Position numbers and translations under genes: made by a program
Notes under the pieces: generated by a model
What the model was told of the DNA's origin: nothing
Database searches by the model: none
What the model saw: only the letters and a program-made list of their open reading frames with translations
Part shown: piece by piece, positions 1-7,701 of the stretch
Layout: each line of letters starts with the position of its first letter
Numbering within the stretch: position 1 is the first letter of the stretch
Source of the DNA: Pseudomonadota bacterium
GTDB lineage: Bacteria; Pseudomonadota; Gammaproteobacteria; Burkholderiales; Ferrovaceae
Assembly (NCBI GenBank): GCA_021826025.1
Contig: JAKBBG010000010.1
Location: 1-37,443 of the forward strand
Reading direction: 5' to 3'
Length of the DNA stretch: 37,443 nucleotides

Positions 1-449
1 CCCTGGCCAAGGCGCGACACGCTGCAAGGCACAGCGGGCTCGCGGCCCTGGCCGACGATTCGGGACTGTGCGTGAGCGCGCTGGGCGGGGCACCCGGCGT
101 CATTTCGGCGCACTATGCCGGGGAGCCCAAATCCGACGAGCGGAACAACCGCAAGCTGGTGGAGTCCCTGCGCGACGTGGAAGACCGGCGTGCCCATTAT
201 TACTGCGTCCTGGTGCTGCTGCGTTCGGCCGAAGATCCGGAACCGCTGATTGCCGAAGGCCGCTGGGAAGGGGAAGTCGTGCTCACGCCGCAGGGGTCCG
301 GCGGTTTCGGGTACGACCCGTATTTTTACCTGCCTGCGCTGGGCTGCACGGTGGCCGAGCTGGAACCTGCCGAAAAGAACCGGATGAGCCACCGGGCGTT
401 GGCCCTGCGGCGCCTGCTGGAACAGCTGCGCGCCGGCGCGGGGGCATGA
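1..449 (+). CDS. rdgB: RdgB/HAM1-type non-canonical purine NTP pyrophosphatase (5' end missing)
   Basis: The enzyme hydrolyses dITP, XTP and dUTP-like nucleotides to monophosphates and keeps them out of DNA and RNA. The reading frame is open from base 3, so the window cuts off the N-terminus. About 148 codons remain, against roughly 195-200 usual for the family, and the missing part includes the N-terminal substrate-binding loop. The family core is visible: a DDSGL motif, then ALGGAPGV and the HYAG stretch (bases 54-120), followed by GGFGYDPYF (bases 300-327) and a C-terminal NRMSHR motif. The stop overlaps the hemW start by an ATGA junction, so the two are probably translationally coupled. 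rdgB-hemW is a common betaproteobacterial pair. Confidence 0.93.
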   Translation, partial: LAKARHAARHSGLAALADDSGLCVSALGGAPGVISAHYAGEPKSDERNNRKLVESLRDVEDRRAHYYCVLVLLRSAEDPEPLIAEGRWEGEVVLTPQGSGGFGYDPYFYLPALGCTVAELEPAEKNRMSHRALALRRLLEQLRAGAGA

Positions 450-1627
450 GCCTCGCGCCGGTCAGGGACCTGCAGGGCCCCGGGTTCCGCCATCCTCCCC
501 CCTTGTCCCTGTACGTGCACGTGCCCTGGTGCGTGCGCAAATGTCCCTACTGCGATTTCAATTCCCATGCGTTGCGCGGGGAACTGCCCGAAGCCCGCTA
601 CATCCAGGCGCTGGTGGCCGACCTGGAGGCGGCGCTGCCCTGGGTGTGGGGGCGGCGGGTCCGTTCCGTCTTTCTGGGCGGGGGGACGCCCAGTCTCCTT
701 TCCGAAGCCGGTCTCGAAGCCTGCCTGACGGCGCTGCGCACGCGCCTTCCCTGGGACCCGGAAGCCGAAGTCACCCTCGAAGCGAATCCGGGCACCTTTG
801 AAAGCGCGCGCTTCGCCGCCTACCGCGATGCCGGCGTCAACCGGTTGTCCGTGGGGATCCAGAGCTTCGACGAACGCCACTTGCAGGCCCTGGGCCGTGT
901 TCACGACGCGCCGGCGGCCCACCGCGCAGCCGAAATCGCCGCCCGCCATTTCGCCAATTTCAACCTGGACCTGATGTACGGGCTGCCTGGCCAGTCCCTG
1001 GAGGAAGCGCTGGCGGACCTGCGTGCGGCCCTCGGCCACGGCCCCACGCATCTGTCCTGCTATCAGCTCACGCTCGAACCCAACACGCCGTTTTTCCGCG
1101 ACCCCCCGCCCCTGCCCGGGCACGATCTGGTTGCGGCCATGGAAGAAACGCTTGCGGCGCGGTTGGCGGAGGCGGGTTTCGGCCATTACGAGACGTCGGC
1201 CTATGCAAGGCCCGGGCATCGCTGCGCGCACAACCTCAATTACTGGACCTTCGGGGATTACCTGGGTATCGGTGCCGGCGCCCACAGCAAGCTCACGCTG
1301 CAGGACCGGGTCGTGCGGCAGATGCGTCACCGCCATCCGGAAGCCTACATGCGGGAAGCGCTGGAAGGCCGCGCGATCCAGGAATCCCATGATGTGGCTT
1401 GGGGGGACCTGCCATTCGAGTTTATGATGAACGCCATGCGCCTGTGTGACGGGGTGCCTTCGACCCTGTACGAACAGCGCACGGGCCGCCCGTTTGACGC
1501 CTTGCTGCCGACCCTGGACAAGGTGGAATCCCTGGGGCTGCTGGTGCGCGATTGGCAAACGTTGCGCCCCACGCCGCACGGGCAACGATTCCTGAACGAA
1601 CTGTTGCAGCATTTTCTGCCGGAGTAG
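446..1627 (+). CDS. hemW: Radical SAM heme chaperone HemW
   Basis: This 393-residue protein belongs to the HemW family, once called oxygen-independent coproporphyrinogen oxidase-like. Members bind heme and a 4Fe-4S cluster and are thought to deliver heme to membrane enzymes. The radical SAM signature is clear near residue 35: the CVRKCPYC segment supplies three cluster cysteines in a CX3CX2C arrangement. GGGTPS and the later SVGIQSF and LMYGLPGQ motifs are also family hallmarks. The sequence does not itself separate chaperone from oxidase, but the segment around the CX3CX2C site matches HemW closely. The start at 446 is chosen because it overlaps the rdgB stop and puts the N-terminus at the usual distance from the first cysteine. 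Confidence 0.93.
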   Translation: MSLAPVRDLQGPGFRHPPPLSLYVHVPWCVRKCPYCDFNSHALRGELPEARYIQALVADLEAALPWVWGRRVRSVFLGGGTPSLLSEAGLEACLTALRTRLPWDPEAEVTLEANPGTFESARFAAYRDAGVNRLSVGIQSFDERHLQALGRVHDAPAAHRAAEIAARHFANFNLDLMYGLPGQSLEEALADLRAALGHGPTHLSCYQLTLEPNTPFFRDPPPLPGHDLVAAMEETLAARLAEAGFGHYETSAYARPGHRCAHNLNYWTFGDYLGIGAGAHSKLTLQDRVVRQMRHRHPEAYMREALEGRAIQESHDVAWGDLPFEFMMNAMRLCDGVPSTLYEQRTGRPFDALLPTLDKVESLGLLVRDWQTLRPTPHGQRFLNELLQHFLPE

Positions 1628-1630
1628 CCC

Positions 1631-2173
1631 ATGAACGATCTTTCCCTGGAGTTCAGGCCCACTTCCCTGGGGTGGCTTGCCGTGGTCGCCAGCGGTGCCG
1701 GGCTGCGCTGGGTTTCCCTGGCAGCCGACCACGAAACGCTCTGGCCGCAGATCGCGCGGCAGTTTCCGGACGTGCCGTGGCAGCAGGCGGACGGCGCAAA
1801 CCGGTTCCGGAATGGACGCGGGGTGCCTTCCGCCCGCTTCGGCGGCTGGATGCGCACGGTCGAGCAGGCCGTGGAGCGGCCGGCACGGCCCGGCGAAGCG
1901 CCCTTCGACATTTCGGGAACGCCCTTCCAGCAGTCGGTCTGGGACGCCTTGCGGGGAATTCCGGCCGGAACCGTGTGGACCTACGGCCAGCTCGCCGCCC
2001 ACCTCGGGCGTCCCCGGGCGGCCCGGGCTGCGGGCAGCGCCTGCGGCGCCAATCCCATCCCCTTTCTGATTCCCTGCCACCGGGTGATCGGCAGCGACGG
2101 GGGTCTGGGGGGATTTGGCCTGGGCCTCGACGTCAAGCGTGCGCTGCTCGCCCGGGAAGGCGTGCGCTGCTAG
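1631..2173 (+). CDS. Methylated-DNA--protein-cysteine S-methyltransferase (Ogt/MGMT type)
   Basis: This is a suicide DNA repair protein that transfers alkyl groups from O6-alkylguanine or O4-alkylthymine to its own cysteine. It has 180 residues. The C-terminal half carries the complete active domain: a helix-turn-helix region ([17 protein letters not shown]), then the active-site IPCHRVIG motif near residue 150, then GLGGFGLGL and the closing KRALLAREG. The N-terminal ribonuclease-like half is weakly conserved, as is normal for the family. I cannot decide between an ogt-type gene and a detached Ada C-terminal domain. The gene lies three bases after hemW and is probably cotranscribed with it. 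Its stop overlaps the convergent trmB stop. Confidence 0.88.
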   Translation: MNDLSLEFRPTSLGWLAVVASGAGLRWVSLAADHETLWPQIARQFPDVPWQQADGANRFRNGRGVPSARFGGWMRTVEQAVERPARPGEAPFDISGTPFQQSVWDALRGIPAGTVWTYGQLAAHLGRPRAARAAGSACGANPIPFLIPCHRVIGSDGGLGGFGLGLDVKRALLAREGVRC

Positions 2174-2853
2174 AGTTTCCTGAACACCAGATCCCACACG
2201 CCGTGGCCCAGGCGCAGGCCGCGCTGTTCGAACTTGGTCAGCGGGCGGTAATCGGGCCGGGGGGCGTAGTCCGCGACGGTATTGCGCAGGGCGGGCACTG
2301 CGCGCAGTACGGACAGCATCTGGATGGCGTAATCTTCCCAGTCGGTGGCCAGGTGCAGCGTGCCGCCGGGCTTGAGCCGGCTGGCCAACAGTTCCGCAAA
2401 GGCAGGCTGGATCAGCCGGCGCTTGTGATGGCGGGCCTTGGGCCAGGGGTCGGGAAAGAAGATGTGGACGCCGTCGAGCGTGCCGGGAGCGATCATGTGT
2501 TCCACCACGTCCACGGCGTCGTGCCGCATCACCCGGACGTTTTCCAGGCCGGCCTCGCCGATCTGCTTGAGCAGGCTGCCGATGCCCGGCATGTGGACGT
2601 CGACGGCCACAAAGTTGATGTGAGGCAGGCCCCGGGCCACGGCCACCGTGCCTTCGCCCATGCCGAACCCGATTTCCAGGACCAGCGGCGCTTCGCGTCC
2701 GAACAGGGACGTCCATTCCGCAGGGGAAAGCGGACCGGGTGCGTAAGACAGTCCCCAGCGGGGCCACAGGGTTTCGAAGGCCCTTTGCTGAGCCGGGGAA
2801 ACGCGACCCTGTCGCAGCACGTAGCTGCGGATGGGGCGCAGCCCGGCGTTCAA
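2170..2853 (-). CDS. trmB: tRNA (guanine-N7-)-methyltransferase TrmB
   Basis: The enzyme methylates G46 in the variable loop of tRNAs using S-adenosylmethionine. The 227-residue protein shows the class I SAM-binding motif [11 protein letters not shown] near residues 59-69. It also has the TrmB-specific [16 protein letters not shown] stretch, where the PDPWPK segment is the family signature. Its start ATG at 2853 overlaps the thiG stop by four bases, so it is the last gene of a thiS-thiG-trmB unit. It converges on the alkyltransferase gene with a four-base overlap, leaving no room for an intrinsic terminator. Confidence 0.94.
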   Translation of the reverse strand: MNAGLRPIRSYVLRQGRVSPAQQRAFETLWPRWGLSYAPGPLSPAEWTSLFGREAPLVLEIGFGMGEGTVAVARGLPHINFVAVDVHMPGIGSLLKQIGEAGLENVRVMRHDAVDVVEHMIAPGTLDGVHIFFPDPWPKARHHKRRLIQPAFAELLASRLKPGGTLHLATDWEDYAIQMLSVLRAVPALRNTVADYAPRPDYRPLTKFEQRGLRLGHGVWDLVFRKL

Positions 2854-3635
2854 CGGATCATTCCGCTGGTGGGGGAACTGGGGGAGGCCTGGTAGGTTTT
2901 CCTGGGCATGCGTCCTGCCAGGAAGGCTTCGCGTCCGGCTTCCACGGCTTTGCGCATGGCCGATGCCATGAGGACCGGATTTTTGGCCTGGGCGATGGCC
3001 GTATTCATGAGCACGCCCGCACAGCCCAGTTCCATGGCGATCGCGGCATCCGAGGCGGTGCCTACGCCGGCATCCACGATCACGGGCACCTTGGCGTTGT
3101 CGATGATGATGCGCAGGTTCCAGGGATTGAGGATACCCATGCCCGAACCGATCAGCGAGGCCAGCGGCATGACGGCCACGCAGCCGATTTCCTCCAGGCG
3201 CTTGGCCATGATGGGATCGTCGCTGCAGTACACCAGCACCTGAAACCCTTCCTTGACCAGGATTTCCGCCGCGCTCAGGGTTTCAGCCATGTCGGGGAAC
3301 AGGGTATGGGGGTCGCCCAGCACTTCCAGCTTGACGAGGCTGTGGCCGTCGAGCAGTTCGCGCGCCAGGCGCAACGTGCGCACCGCGTCCTGGGCCGTGT
3401 AGCAGCCGGCCGTGTTGGGCAGCAGCGTATAGCGGTCGGGAGGGATGACGTCCAGCAGGCTGGGTTCGTCCGGGTTCTGGCCGATGTTGGTGCGGCGGAT
3501 CGCCACCGTCACGATTTCGGCGCCGCTCGCTTCCACCGCGTCGCGCGTCTGGTTGAAATCGGCGTATTTTCCGGTTCCCACCAGGAGGCGGGAGCGTACC
3601 GGTTTGCCGGCGAGGATCAGGGGGTCGTTGTTCAT
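2850..3635 (-). CDS. thiG: Thiazole synthase ThiG
   Basis: ThiG forms the thiazole phosphate ring of thiamine from deoxyxylulose 5-phosphate, dehydroglycine and the sulfur carried by ThiS. The 261-residue protein has the conserved start LLVGTGKY, the IRRTNIG segment, PNTAGCYTA, the VKLEVLGD strand (the lysine is the Schiff-base residue in the family), the phosphate-binding GSGMGILN loop, and [11 protein letters not shown] near the end. Length is normal for the family. thiS lies 17 bases upstream on the same strand, which fits their joint function. Other thiamine genes (thiC, thiE, thiO) are not in the window. Confidence 0.96.
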   Translation of the reverse strand: MNNDPLILAGKPVRSRLLVGTGKYADFNQTRDAVEASGAEIVTVAIRRTNIGQNPDEPSLLDVIPPDRYTLLPNTAGCYTAQDAVRTLRLARELLDGHSLVKLEVLGDPHTLFPDMAETLSAAEILVKEGFQVLVYCSDDPIMAKRLEEIGCVAVMPLASLIGSGMGILNPWNLRIIIDNAKVPVIVDAGVGTASDAAIAMELGCAGVLMNTAIAQAKNPVLMASAMRKAVEAGREAFLAGRMPRKTYQASPSSPTSGMIR

Positions 3636-3652
3636 GGGTTCAGGCCGGTAAA

Positions 3653-3856
3653 TTAGCCGCCGCCCACGGCGACCACGATTTCCACCTGGTCGCCGGCGGC
3701 CAGCCGGGTGGCATCAAAGCGGCTTCTAGGAACGATTTCGCCGTTGCGTTCCACGGCGATCCGGCGTTGTGCCAACCCGAGTTCGGCAATCACCTGGGAC
3801 ACCGTGGGAGCGGCTTCGAAACGGCGGTCCTGCCCGTTGATGGTAAGATTGATCAC
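3653..3856 (-). CDS. thiS: Sulfur carrier protein ThiS
   Basis: This 67-residue ubiquitin-fold protein carries thiocarboxylate sulfur on its C-terminal glycine for thiazole formation by ThiG. The sequence ends in VGGG; the terminal di-glycine is the functional hallmark. The start codon is GTG at 3856, giving an N-terminus of MINLTINGQ that matches the family. A purine-rich GAGGAAG lies upstream at a rather long distance of about 11 bases. The 95-base interval to the divergent tRNA gene is too short for a full TPP riboswitch plus promoter, and I see no TPP riboswitch core there. Confidence 0.9.
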   Translation of the reverse strand: MINLTINGQDRRFEAAPTVSQVIAELGLAQRRIAVERNGEIVPRSRFDATRLAAGDQVEIVVAVGGG

Positions 3857-3882
3857 AGTCGTTCGACTTCCTCAGGATGCGT

Positions 3883-3891
3883 ATTCTAGCA
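3883..3891 (-). promoter_or_regulatory. Extended -10 promoter for thiS-thiG-trmB
   Basis: Read on the minus strand, TGC followed by TAGAAT (3891 down to 3883) forms an extended -10 box. It would start transcription near 3876, giving a leader of about 20 bases before the thiS GTG. No good -35 is visible at 17-18 bases, as often seen with extended -10 promoters. This is inferred from the motif only. Confidence 0.4.
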
Positions 3892-3910
3892 TGAGGCGCC
3901 GGCCGGATCG

Positions 3911-3940
3911 TTGAGCGGGCATCGGGAACTGGCGTAGAAT
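3911..3940 (+). promoter_or_regulatory. Sigma-70 promoter of tRNA-Gly(CCC) and mutY
   Basis: A TTGAGC -35 box (3911-3916) and a TAGAAT -10 box (3935-3940) are separated by 18 bases. The sequence after the -10 is GTCCCC, a GC-rich discriminator typical of stringently controlled stable-RNA promoters. Transcription would begin near 3947, about five bases before the mature tRNA. This start excludes the in-frame ATG at 3939 as a mutY initiation codon. Confidence 0.6.
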
Positions 3941-3951
3941 GTCCCCTTTGC

Positions 3952-4025
3952 GCGGGTGTAGCTCAATGGCAGAGCAGAAGCTTCCCAAGCTTAAGACGAG
4001 GGTTCGATTCCCTTCACCCGCTCCA
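3952..4025 (+). tRNA. tRNA-Gly(CCC)
   Basis: This is a 74-base cloverleaf with encoded CCA. The acceptor arms GCGGGTG and CACCCGC pair, the D stem is GCTC/GAGC, the anticodon loop is TTCCCAA giving anticodon CCC (codon GGG), and the T loop is TTCGATT. The anticodon stem has a G-A pair at positions 27-43, also present in the second tRNA-Gly at 37089. It differs from that tRNA-Gly(TCC) at only four positions (19, 32, 34 and 44). The mutY reading frame runs through it. Confidence 0.95.
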
Positions 4026-5117
4026 ACGCCAGCCTCTGCCGGGTCCCCCGGATTTTCCGATCGCGTCATCCATTGGCAGGCCCGCTTCGGCCGCCACGAC
4101 CTGCCCTGGCAGGGCACGCGCGATCCCTACCGGCTCTGGGTCTCCGAAATCATGCTGCAGCAGACCCAGGTGACCACGGTCATCCCCTACTACGAACGGT
4201 TCATGAACCGCTTTCCCGATGTGGAAGCCCTGGCGGCCGCAGACGAGAATGAAGTGCTGCAGCTTTGGTCTGGCCTGGGCTATTACGCGCGGGCACGGCA
4301 CCTGCACCGCTCGGCAAAACAGGTGGCGGGGCGGCTTGGGCGTTTTCCCGAAACGGCGCACGCGCTTCGGGAACTGCCCGGAGTGGGGCGTTCCACGGCG
4401 GCCGCCATCGCCGTCTTCGCGTACGGGGAACGGCAGGCCATCCTCGACGGCAACGTGAAGCGGGTGCTGTCGCGCGTCTTTGCCGTTGCGGGGAATCCGG
4501 CCCGGGCGGCCGTCTCGGCCGCCCTCTGGTCCCTGGCCGAAAGCCTGTTGCCGGAATCGGGAATCGAAACGTACACCCAGGGCCTCATGGACATCGGCGC
4601 GACCCGGTGCACGGTGCGCGACCCCCGCTGTCCGGACTGTCCCCTGCAGGACCTGTGCCAGGCCCGCCAGCGGGGGGCGGTGCACGATTATCCGGCCCGC
4701 CGCGCGGCGCGGACGGTGCCCGAAAGGGCGTTCCAGATGCTGGTGGTGGCCCGGAAGGGCCGGCTGTTGCTGGAAAAGCGCCCGGAAGGGGGAATCTGGG
4801 GAGGGCTCTGGAGCTTTCCCGAAGCGGAAGTGGGCGACGATCCGGTCGAAATCCTGCGTCGGCGCTGGGGCCTGCGGGGGCGGCCAGCGGCGGCGTTGCC
4901 ACCGTTGCGGCACGCCCTGACCCACTTCCTCCTGCACATCCATCCGGTCTGCCTGGCCGTGGGCGGGGAGGAGGCCGAGTCCGGGGACGCGGGGCTGCTG
5001 TGGGTCGATGCGGCCGACGTGGCCGGTGCGGCAGTGCCCGTGCCGGTGCGCAAGGTCCTGCAGTTACTGGGCGAGTTCCCGGTGGATCACCCGGACCGCG
5101 TGTTCGGAGCGGAGTGA
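3966..5117 (+). CDS. mutY: A/G-specific adenine DNA glycosylase MutY (start uncertain)
   Basis: MutY removes adenine mispaired with 8-oxoguanine. The helix-hairpin-helix glycosylase domain includes SEIMLQQTQV (catalytic Glu), ELPGVGRSTAAAI and AILDGNVKR (catalytic Asp). The four 4Fe-4S cysteines lie in a CX6CX2CX5C pattern (bases 4606-4662), and a Nudix-like 8-oxoG recognition domain fills the last 120 residues. Homology begins near base 4056 (SDRVIHW). Between the tRNA 3' end (4025) and that point the frame contains no ATG, GTG or TTG. The only canonical in-frame starts downstream of the likely transcription start are TTG 3948 and ATG 3966, both at or inside tRNA-Gly. I list 3966 as the formal start; a non-canonical start such as ACG 4026 or ATC 4068 is possible. 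The 3' end overlaps convergent rapZ by 54 bases. Confidence 0.85.
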   Translation: MAEQKLPKLKTRVRFPSPAPTPASAGSPGFSDRVIHWQARFGRHDLPWQGTRDPYRLWVSEIMLQQTQVTTVIPYYERFMNRFPDVEALAAADENEVLQLWSGLGYYARARHLHRSAKQVAGRLGRFPETAHALRELPGVGRSTAAAIAVFAYGERQAILDGNVKRVLSRVFAVAGNPARAAVSAALWSLAESLLPESGIETYTQGLMDIGATRCTVRDPRCPDCPLQDLCQARQRGAVHDYPARRAARTVPERAFQMLVVARKGRLLLEKRPEGGIWGGLWSFPEAEVGDDPVEILRRRWGLRGRPAAALPPLRHALTHFLLHIHPVCLAVGGEEAESGDAGLLWVDAADVAGAAVPVPVRKVLQLLGEFPVDHPDRVFGAE

Positions 5118-5933
5118 GCGGGCCAGGGCTTCCGCCACGTACACCGAGCGGTGCTGGCCGCCTGTGCAGCCCAGGGCGATGGTGAGCGAAGTCCGGTTGT
5201 CCCGCATGAATTCCGGAGCCCAGCGTCGCACGAAGGCCTGGACGTCTTCCACCATGCGCTGCGTGGCCGGGATGCCTTCCAGAAAGCGGGCGATTTCCGG
5301 ATCCTTGCCGGTCAGCGGGCGCAGTTTCGGGTCATAGAAAGGGTTGGGAATGCACCGCACGTCGAACACGAAATCGGCGTCCAGGGGGATTCCGTGCTTG
5401 AATCCGAACGATTCGAAAAACAGGGTCAGGCGCGACGAATCCAGATCGACGAAGTCCCGGATCCAGGCCCTCAGGGTGTTGGGGGAAAGCTGGGTGGTGT
5501 CGATGCGGTGTGCGATGCCGGCCGCCGCGTCGAGCAGCCTGCGCTCCGTGCCGATGCATTCGGCAATCGAGCGCCTCCCGTCCGCCAGGGGATGGGGTCG
5601 GCGCGTTTCCGAAAAGCGTCGCACCAGGTCCTGGTCGCTCGCGTCGAGAAACAGCAGGCGCACGTCCAGGCCGGAGTGCCGCAGGTCGGCCAGGGTCTCC
5701 GGCAGGTGCTGGATCGCTTCGCCGCTGCGGACGTCGAGCGTCAGCGCGACGCGATGTTCGCCCCGGGCCACAAGGCCGTGAAGGACGTCGGCCACGAACG
5801 GCAGCGGCAGGTTGTCCATGGAGAAATAGCCGGAATCTTCCAGGGCGCGCAGGGCGACGGACTTTCCCGATCCGGACAGTCCGCTGATGAGGATGACCTG
5901 GGCGGCGGGAACGGCGGCCTTCGGGTCACTCAT
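5064..5933 (-). CDS. rapZ: RNase adapter protein RapZ (P-loop nucleotide-binding)
   Basis: RapZ guides RNase E to the sRNA GlmZ in enterobacteria and so controls glucosamine-6-phosphate synthase; whether that sRNA circuit exists here is unknown. The 289-residue protein has a Walker A motif GLSGSGKS at residues 18-25, the FFESFGFKHGIP segment in the middle, and the C-terminal RNA-binding domain with GCTGGQHRSV at about residues 255-264. It is the last gene of the kdsD-to-rapZ operon. Its start overlaps hprK by eight bases and its 3' end overlaps mutY. In many betaproteobacteria PTS genes (ptsH, ptsI) follow; here they do not. Confidence 0.94.
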   Translation of the reverse strand: MSDPKAAVPAAQVILISGLSGSGKSVALRALEDSGYFSMDNLPLPFVADVLHGLVARGEHRVALTLDVRSGEAIQHLPETLADLRHSGLDVRLLFLDASDQDLVRRFSETRRPHPLADGRRSIAECIGTERRLLDAAAGIAHRIDTTQLSPNTLRAWIRDFVDLDSSRLTLFFESFGFKHGIPLDADFVFDVRCIPNPFYDPKLRPLTGKDPEIARFLEGIPATQRMVEDVQAFVRRWAPEFMRDNRTSLTIALGCTGGQHRSVYVAEALARSLRSEHAVRVIHRELAQ

Positions 5934-6894
5934 GGGAGTCCGGATCGGACAGCAGCTGTTCTTCGGCCATATATTCCGCCTGCCGTCGGATGAACTGCTC
6001 CGTGCTGTCGATGCCCCGCTGGGACAGGATGAAGTTGCGGGTGGCCGCTTCCACCAGTACGGCCAGGTTTCGGCCGACGGCCACGGGCAGAACCACCTGG
6101 GGCACGTCGATGCCCAGGACGTTCTGGGTATTGCGCTGGCGCGGCAGTCGGTCGAGGGCGGCCAGGTCGCCGCCGGGCGGACGTTCCAGGTGGACGATGA
6201 GCTTCAGGTTCTTGCGGGGCCGGACGGCCGTTTCGCCGAAAATGGAGCGGATGTTGATGAGTCCCAGGCCGCGCACTTCCAGGAAGTCTCGCAGCAGGGG
6301 GGGGCAGCGGCCTTGCAGGGTTGCCGGCCCGATCCGGTAGAACTCCACCACGTCATCGGCCACCAGTCCATGGCCGCGTGAGATCAGCTCGAGGGCCAGT
6401 TCGCTTTTCCCCACCGCGGAGTCGCCCGTGATGAGCACGCCGACTTCCAGAATGACCATGAACACGCCGTGCAGGGTGGTTTCTTCCGCCAGCTCCTGGC
6501 TGAGGTAATGGTGCAGCAGGTTGATGACGGTGGCGCTCGGGACCGTGGAGCCGATGACGGGGATACCCTGGGCTTCGGCAGCGGCGCCGAGGAATTCCGG
6601 GATGGGACTGCCGTCCGAGACGATGATGGCGGCCAGTTCCTCGGAGAAAATGTTTGCGAACGCCTCCTGCCGCGCCTCCGGGCCCAGGCTGCGGAGGTGG
6701 GTGATTTCCATGGGCCCCAGCACCTGGAAGCGGTGGGGGTGCGTCGGGTTGAGGTGGGCGATCAGCCCTGCACGGGAGTCGGTCAGGCTCCCCACCGGGG
6801 CGGTGCGCTGGCAGCCGTGGCGACCGGCGAGCCAGGTCAGGTGGAGCTTTTCGCGGTTTTCATTAAACAGTCGCTGGACGCTGACGTCGGGCAT
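5926..6894 (-). CDS. hprK: HPr kinase/phosphorylase
   Basis: This bifunctional enzyme phosphorylates a serine of HPr with ATP or pyrophosphate and removes it with inorganic phosphate. The 322-residue protein starts MPDVSVQRLF, matching betaproteobacterial HprK. It has an N-terminal MurF-like domain to about residue 130 and the Walker A motif GDSAVGKS at 157-164. The GHGLVADDVVEF stretch and the HprK signature RGLGLINIR follow. It lies between ptsN and rapZ, overlapping both. HPr and enzyme I are not encoded in this window, so the substrate gene must be elsewhere. Confidence 0.95.
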   Translation of the reverse strand: MPDVSVQRLFNENREKLHLTWLAGRHGCQRTAPVGSLTDSRAGLIAHLNPTHPHRFQVLGPMEITHLRSLGPEARQEAFANIFSEELAAIIVSDGSPIPEFLGAAAEAQGIPVIGSTVPSATVINLLHHYLSQELAEETTLHGVFMVILEVGVLITGDSAVGKSELALELISRGHGLVADDVVEFYRIGPATLQGRCPPLLRDFLEVRGLGLINIRSIFGETAVRPRKNLKLIVHLERPPGGDLAALDRLPRQRNTQNVLGIDVPQVVLPVAVGRNLAVLVEAATRNFILSQRGIDSTEQFIRRQAEYMAEEQLLSDPDSHE

Positions 6895-7348
6895 TGGGTG
6901 TCCACTGGTTCAGGATCTCCCAGGCCTTTGCCGGTTCGGTAACTTCCAGCAGGGCATGGCGCAGATCGGAGTCGTTGAACATTTCTGCGATTTCACTCAG
7001 CAAATGCAGGTGCTGCTCATTGGCATGTTCCGGCACGAGCAGGGCGAAAACCATCTTGACGTTCTGCCCGTCGGGGGCGTCGAAAGGGATGTCTCCCGAG
7101 ATCCTGATGAACGCGCACAGGGTGTCCCTCAGCCCTTTCAGGCGGCCATGGGGCAGCGCGAAACCGTGGCCGAGTCCGGTGGATCCCAGTTTTTCACGAT
7201 TGAACAGCGCGTCGAAGACCTGGCTGCGAGAAACCTGGTGGTGGTTTTCGAAAAGGATTCCGATTTGCTCGAACAGGCGTTTTTTGCTGGTGACGTCGAG
7301 CCCCAGCAGCACGTTGCCCGGATCGAGAAGACGCTGGATCGAAAGCAT
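6863..7348 (-). CDS. ptsN: Nitrogen-PTS EIIA protein PtsN
   Basis: PtsN is the phosphoryl acceptor of the nitrogen-related PTS, which in other proteobacteria regulates potassium uptake and stress functions. The protein has 161 residues with the start ATG at 7348, giving MLSIQRLL as in the family. The PTS EIIA type-2 motif GLGHGFALPHGRL contains the phosphorylated histidine at about residue 67. Its 3' end overlaps the hprK start by 32 bases. A longer open frame upstream of 7348 has no family similarity and was not used. Close linkage to rpoN and hpf is typical. Confidence 0.94.
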   Translation of the reverse strand: MLSIQRLLDPGNVLLGLDVTSKKRLFEQIGILFENHHQVSRSQVFDALFNREKLGSTGLGHGFALPHGRLKGLRDTLCAFIRISGDIPFDAPDGQNVKMVFALLVPEHANEQHLHLLSEIAEMFNDSDLRHALLEVTEPAKAWEILNQWTPNARRQRPATV

Positions 7349-7358
7349 GGCAGGGCGG

Positions 7359-7682
7359 TCAGTCGGCTGCCAGGTGCTTGATGGGATTGCCCATGCGCTG
7401 GTCCTGCTGTTTTTCCTTGAGACGGATGATTTGACGGTCGAGGGTATGCACCAGTTCGTCGATGGCCGCATACATGTCCGGGTTGGTCGCTTCGGCGAAC
7501 AGGTCGCGCCCCTGGACGTGGACGGTCGCTTCCACGCGCTGGATCAGTTTTTCCACCTTGAGCACGACGTTGACGTCGATGATGGGGTCGAAGTGCCGTT
7601 TGATGCGCTCCATCTTTTCCACCACATAGTCCCGGATGGCCGGGGTGATTTCCACTTGATGTCCGGTAACCGTCACTTTCAT
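7359..7682 (-). CDS. hpf: Ribosome hibernation promoting factor (short HPF/YhbH)
   Basis: HPF binds the decoding centre of the 30S subunit and promotes dimerisation into inactive 100S ribosomes during slow growth. At 107 residues it is the short form, lacking the C-terminal domain of long HPF, so it would normally need RMF or a related factor. The beta-alpha-beta fold is recognisable: KVTVTGHQVEITPAIRDYV at the start and an IRLKEKQ basic helix near the end. A GAGGAGA ribosome binding site lies upstream of the ATG at 7682. Position directly after rpoN is standard. Confidence 0.93.
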   Translation of the reverse strand: MKVTVTGHQVEITPAIRDYVVEKMERIKRHFDPIIDVNVVLKVEKLIQRVEATVHVQGRDLFAEATNPDMYAAIDELVHTLDRQIIRLKEKQQDQRMGNPIKHLAAD

Positions 7683-7701
7683 AGGGGTCTCCTCGATGAA
7701 T

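Noticed and set aside
326-2767. Very long open frame on the minus strand opposite hemW and the alkyltransferase gene
   Set aside because: It is opposite genes with clear family motifs, has an arginine- and proline-rich composition typical of GC-rich antisense frames, and shows no domain.
3939-3941. ATG 3939 as the mutY start
   Set aside because: It lies at the end of the tRNA -10 box and upstream of the predicted transcription start near 3947, so it should not be in the message.
3857-3951. TPP riboswitch before thiS
   Set aside because: The 95-base interval also holds two promoters, and no TPP aptamer core motifs are visible.
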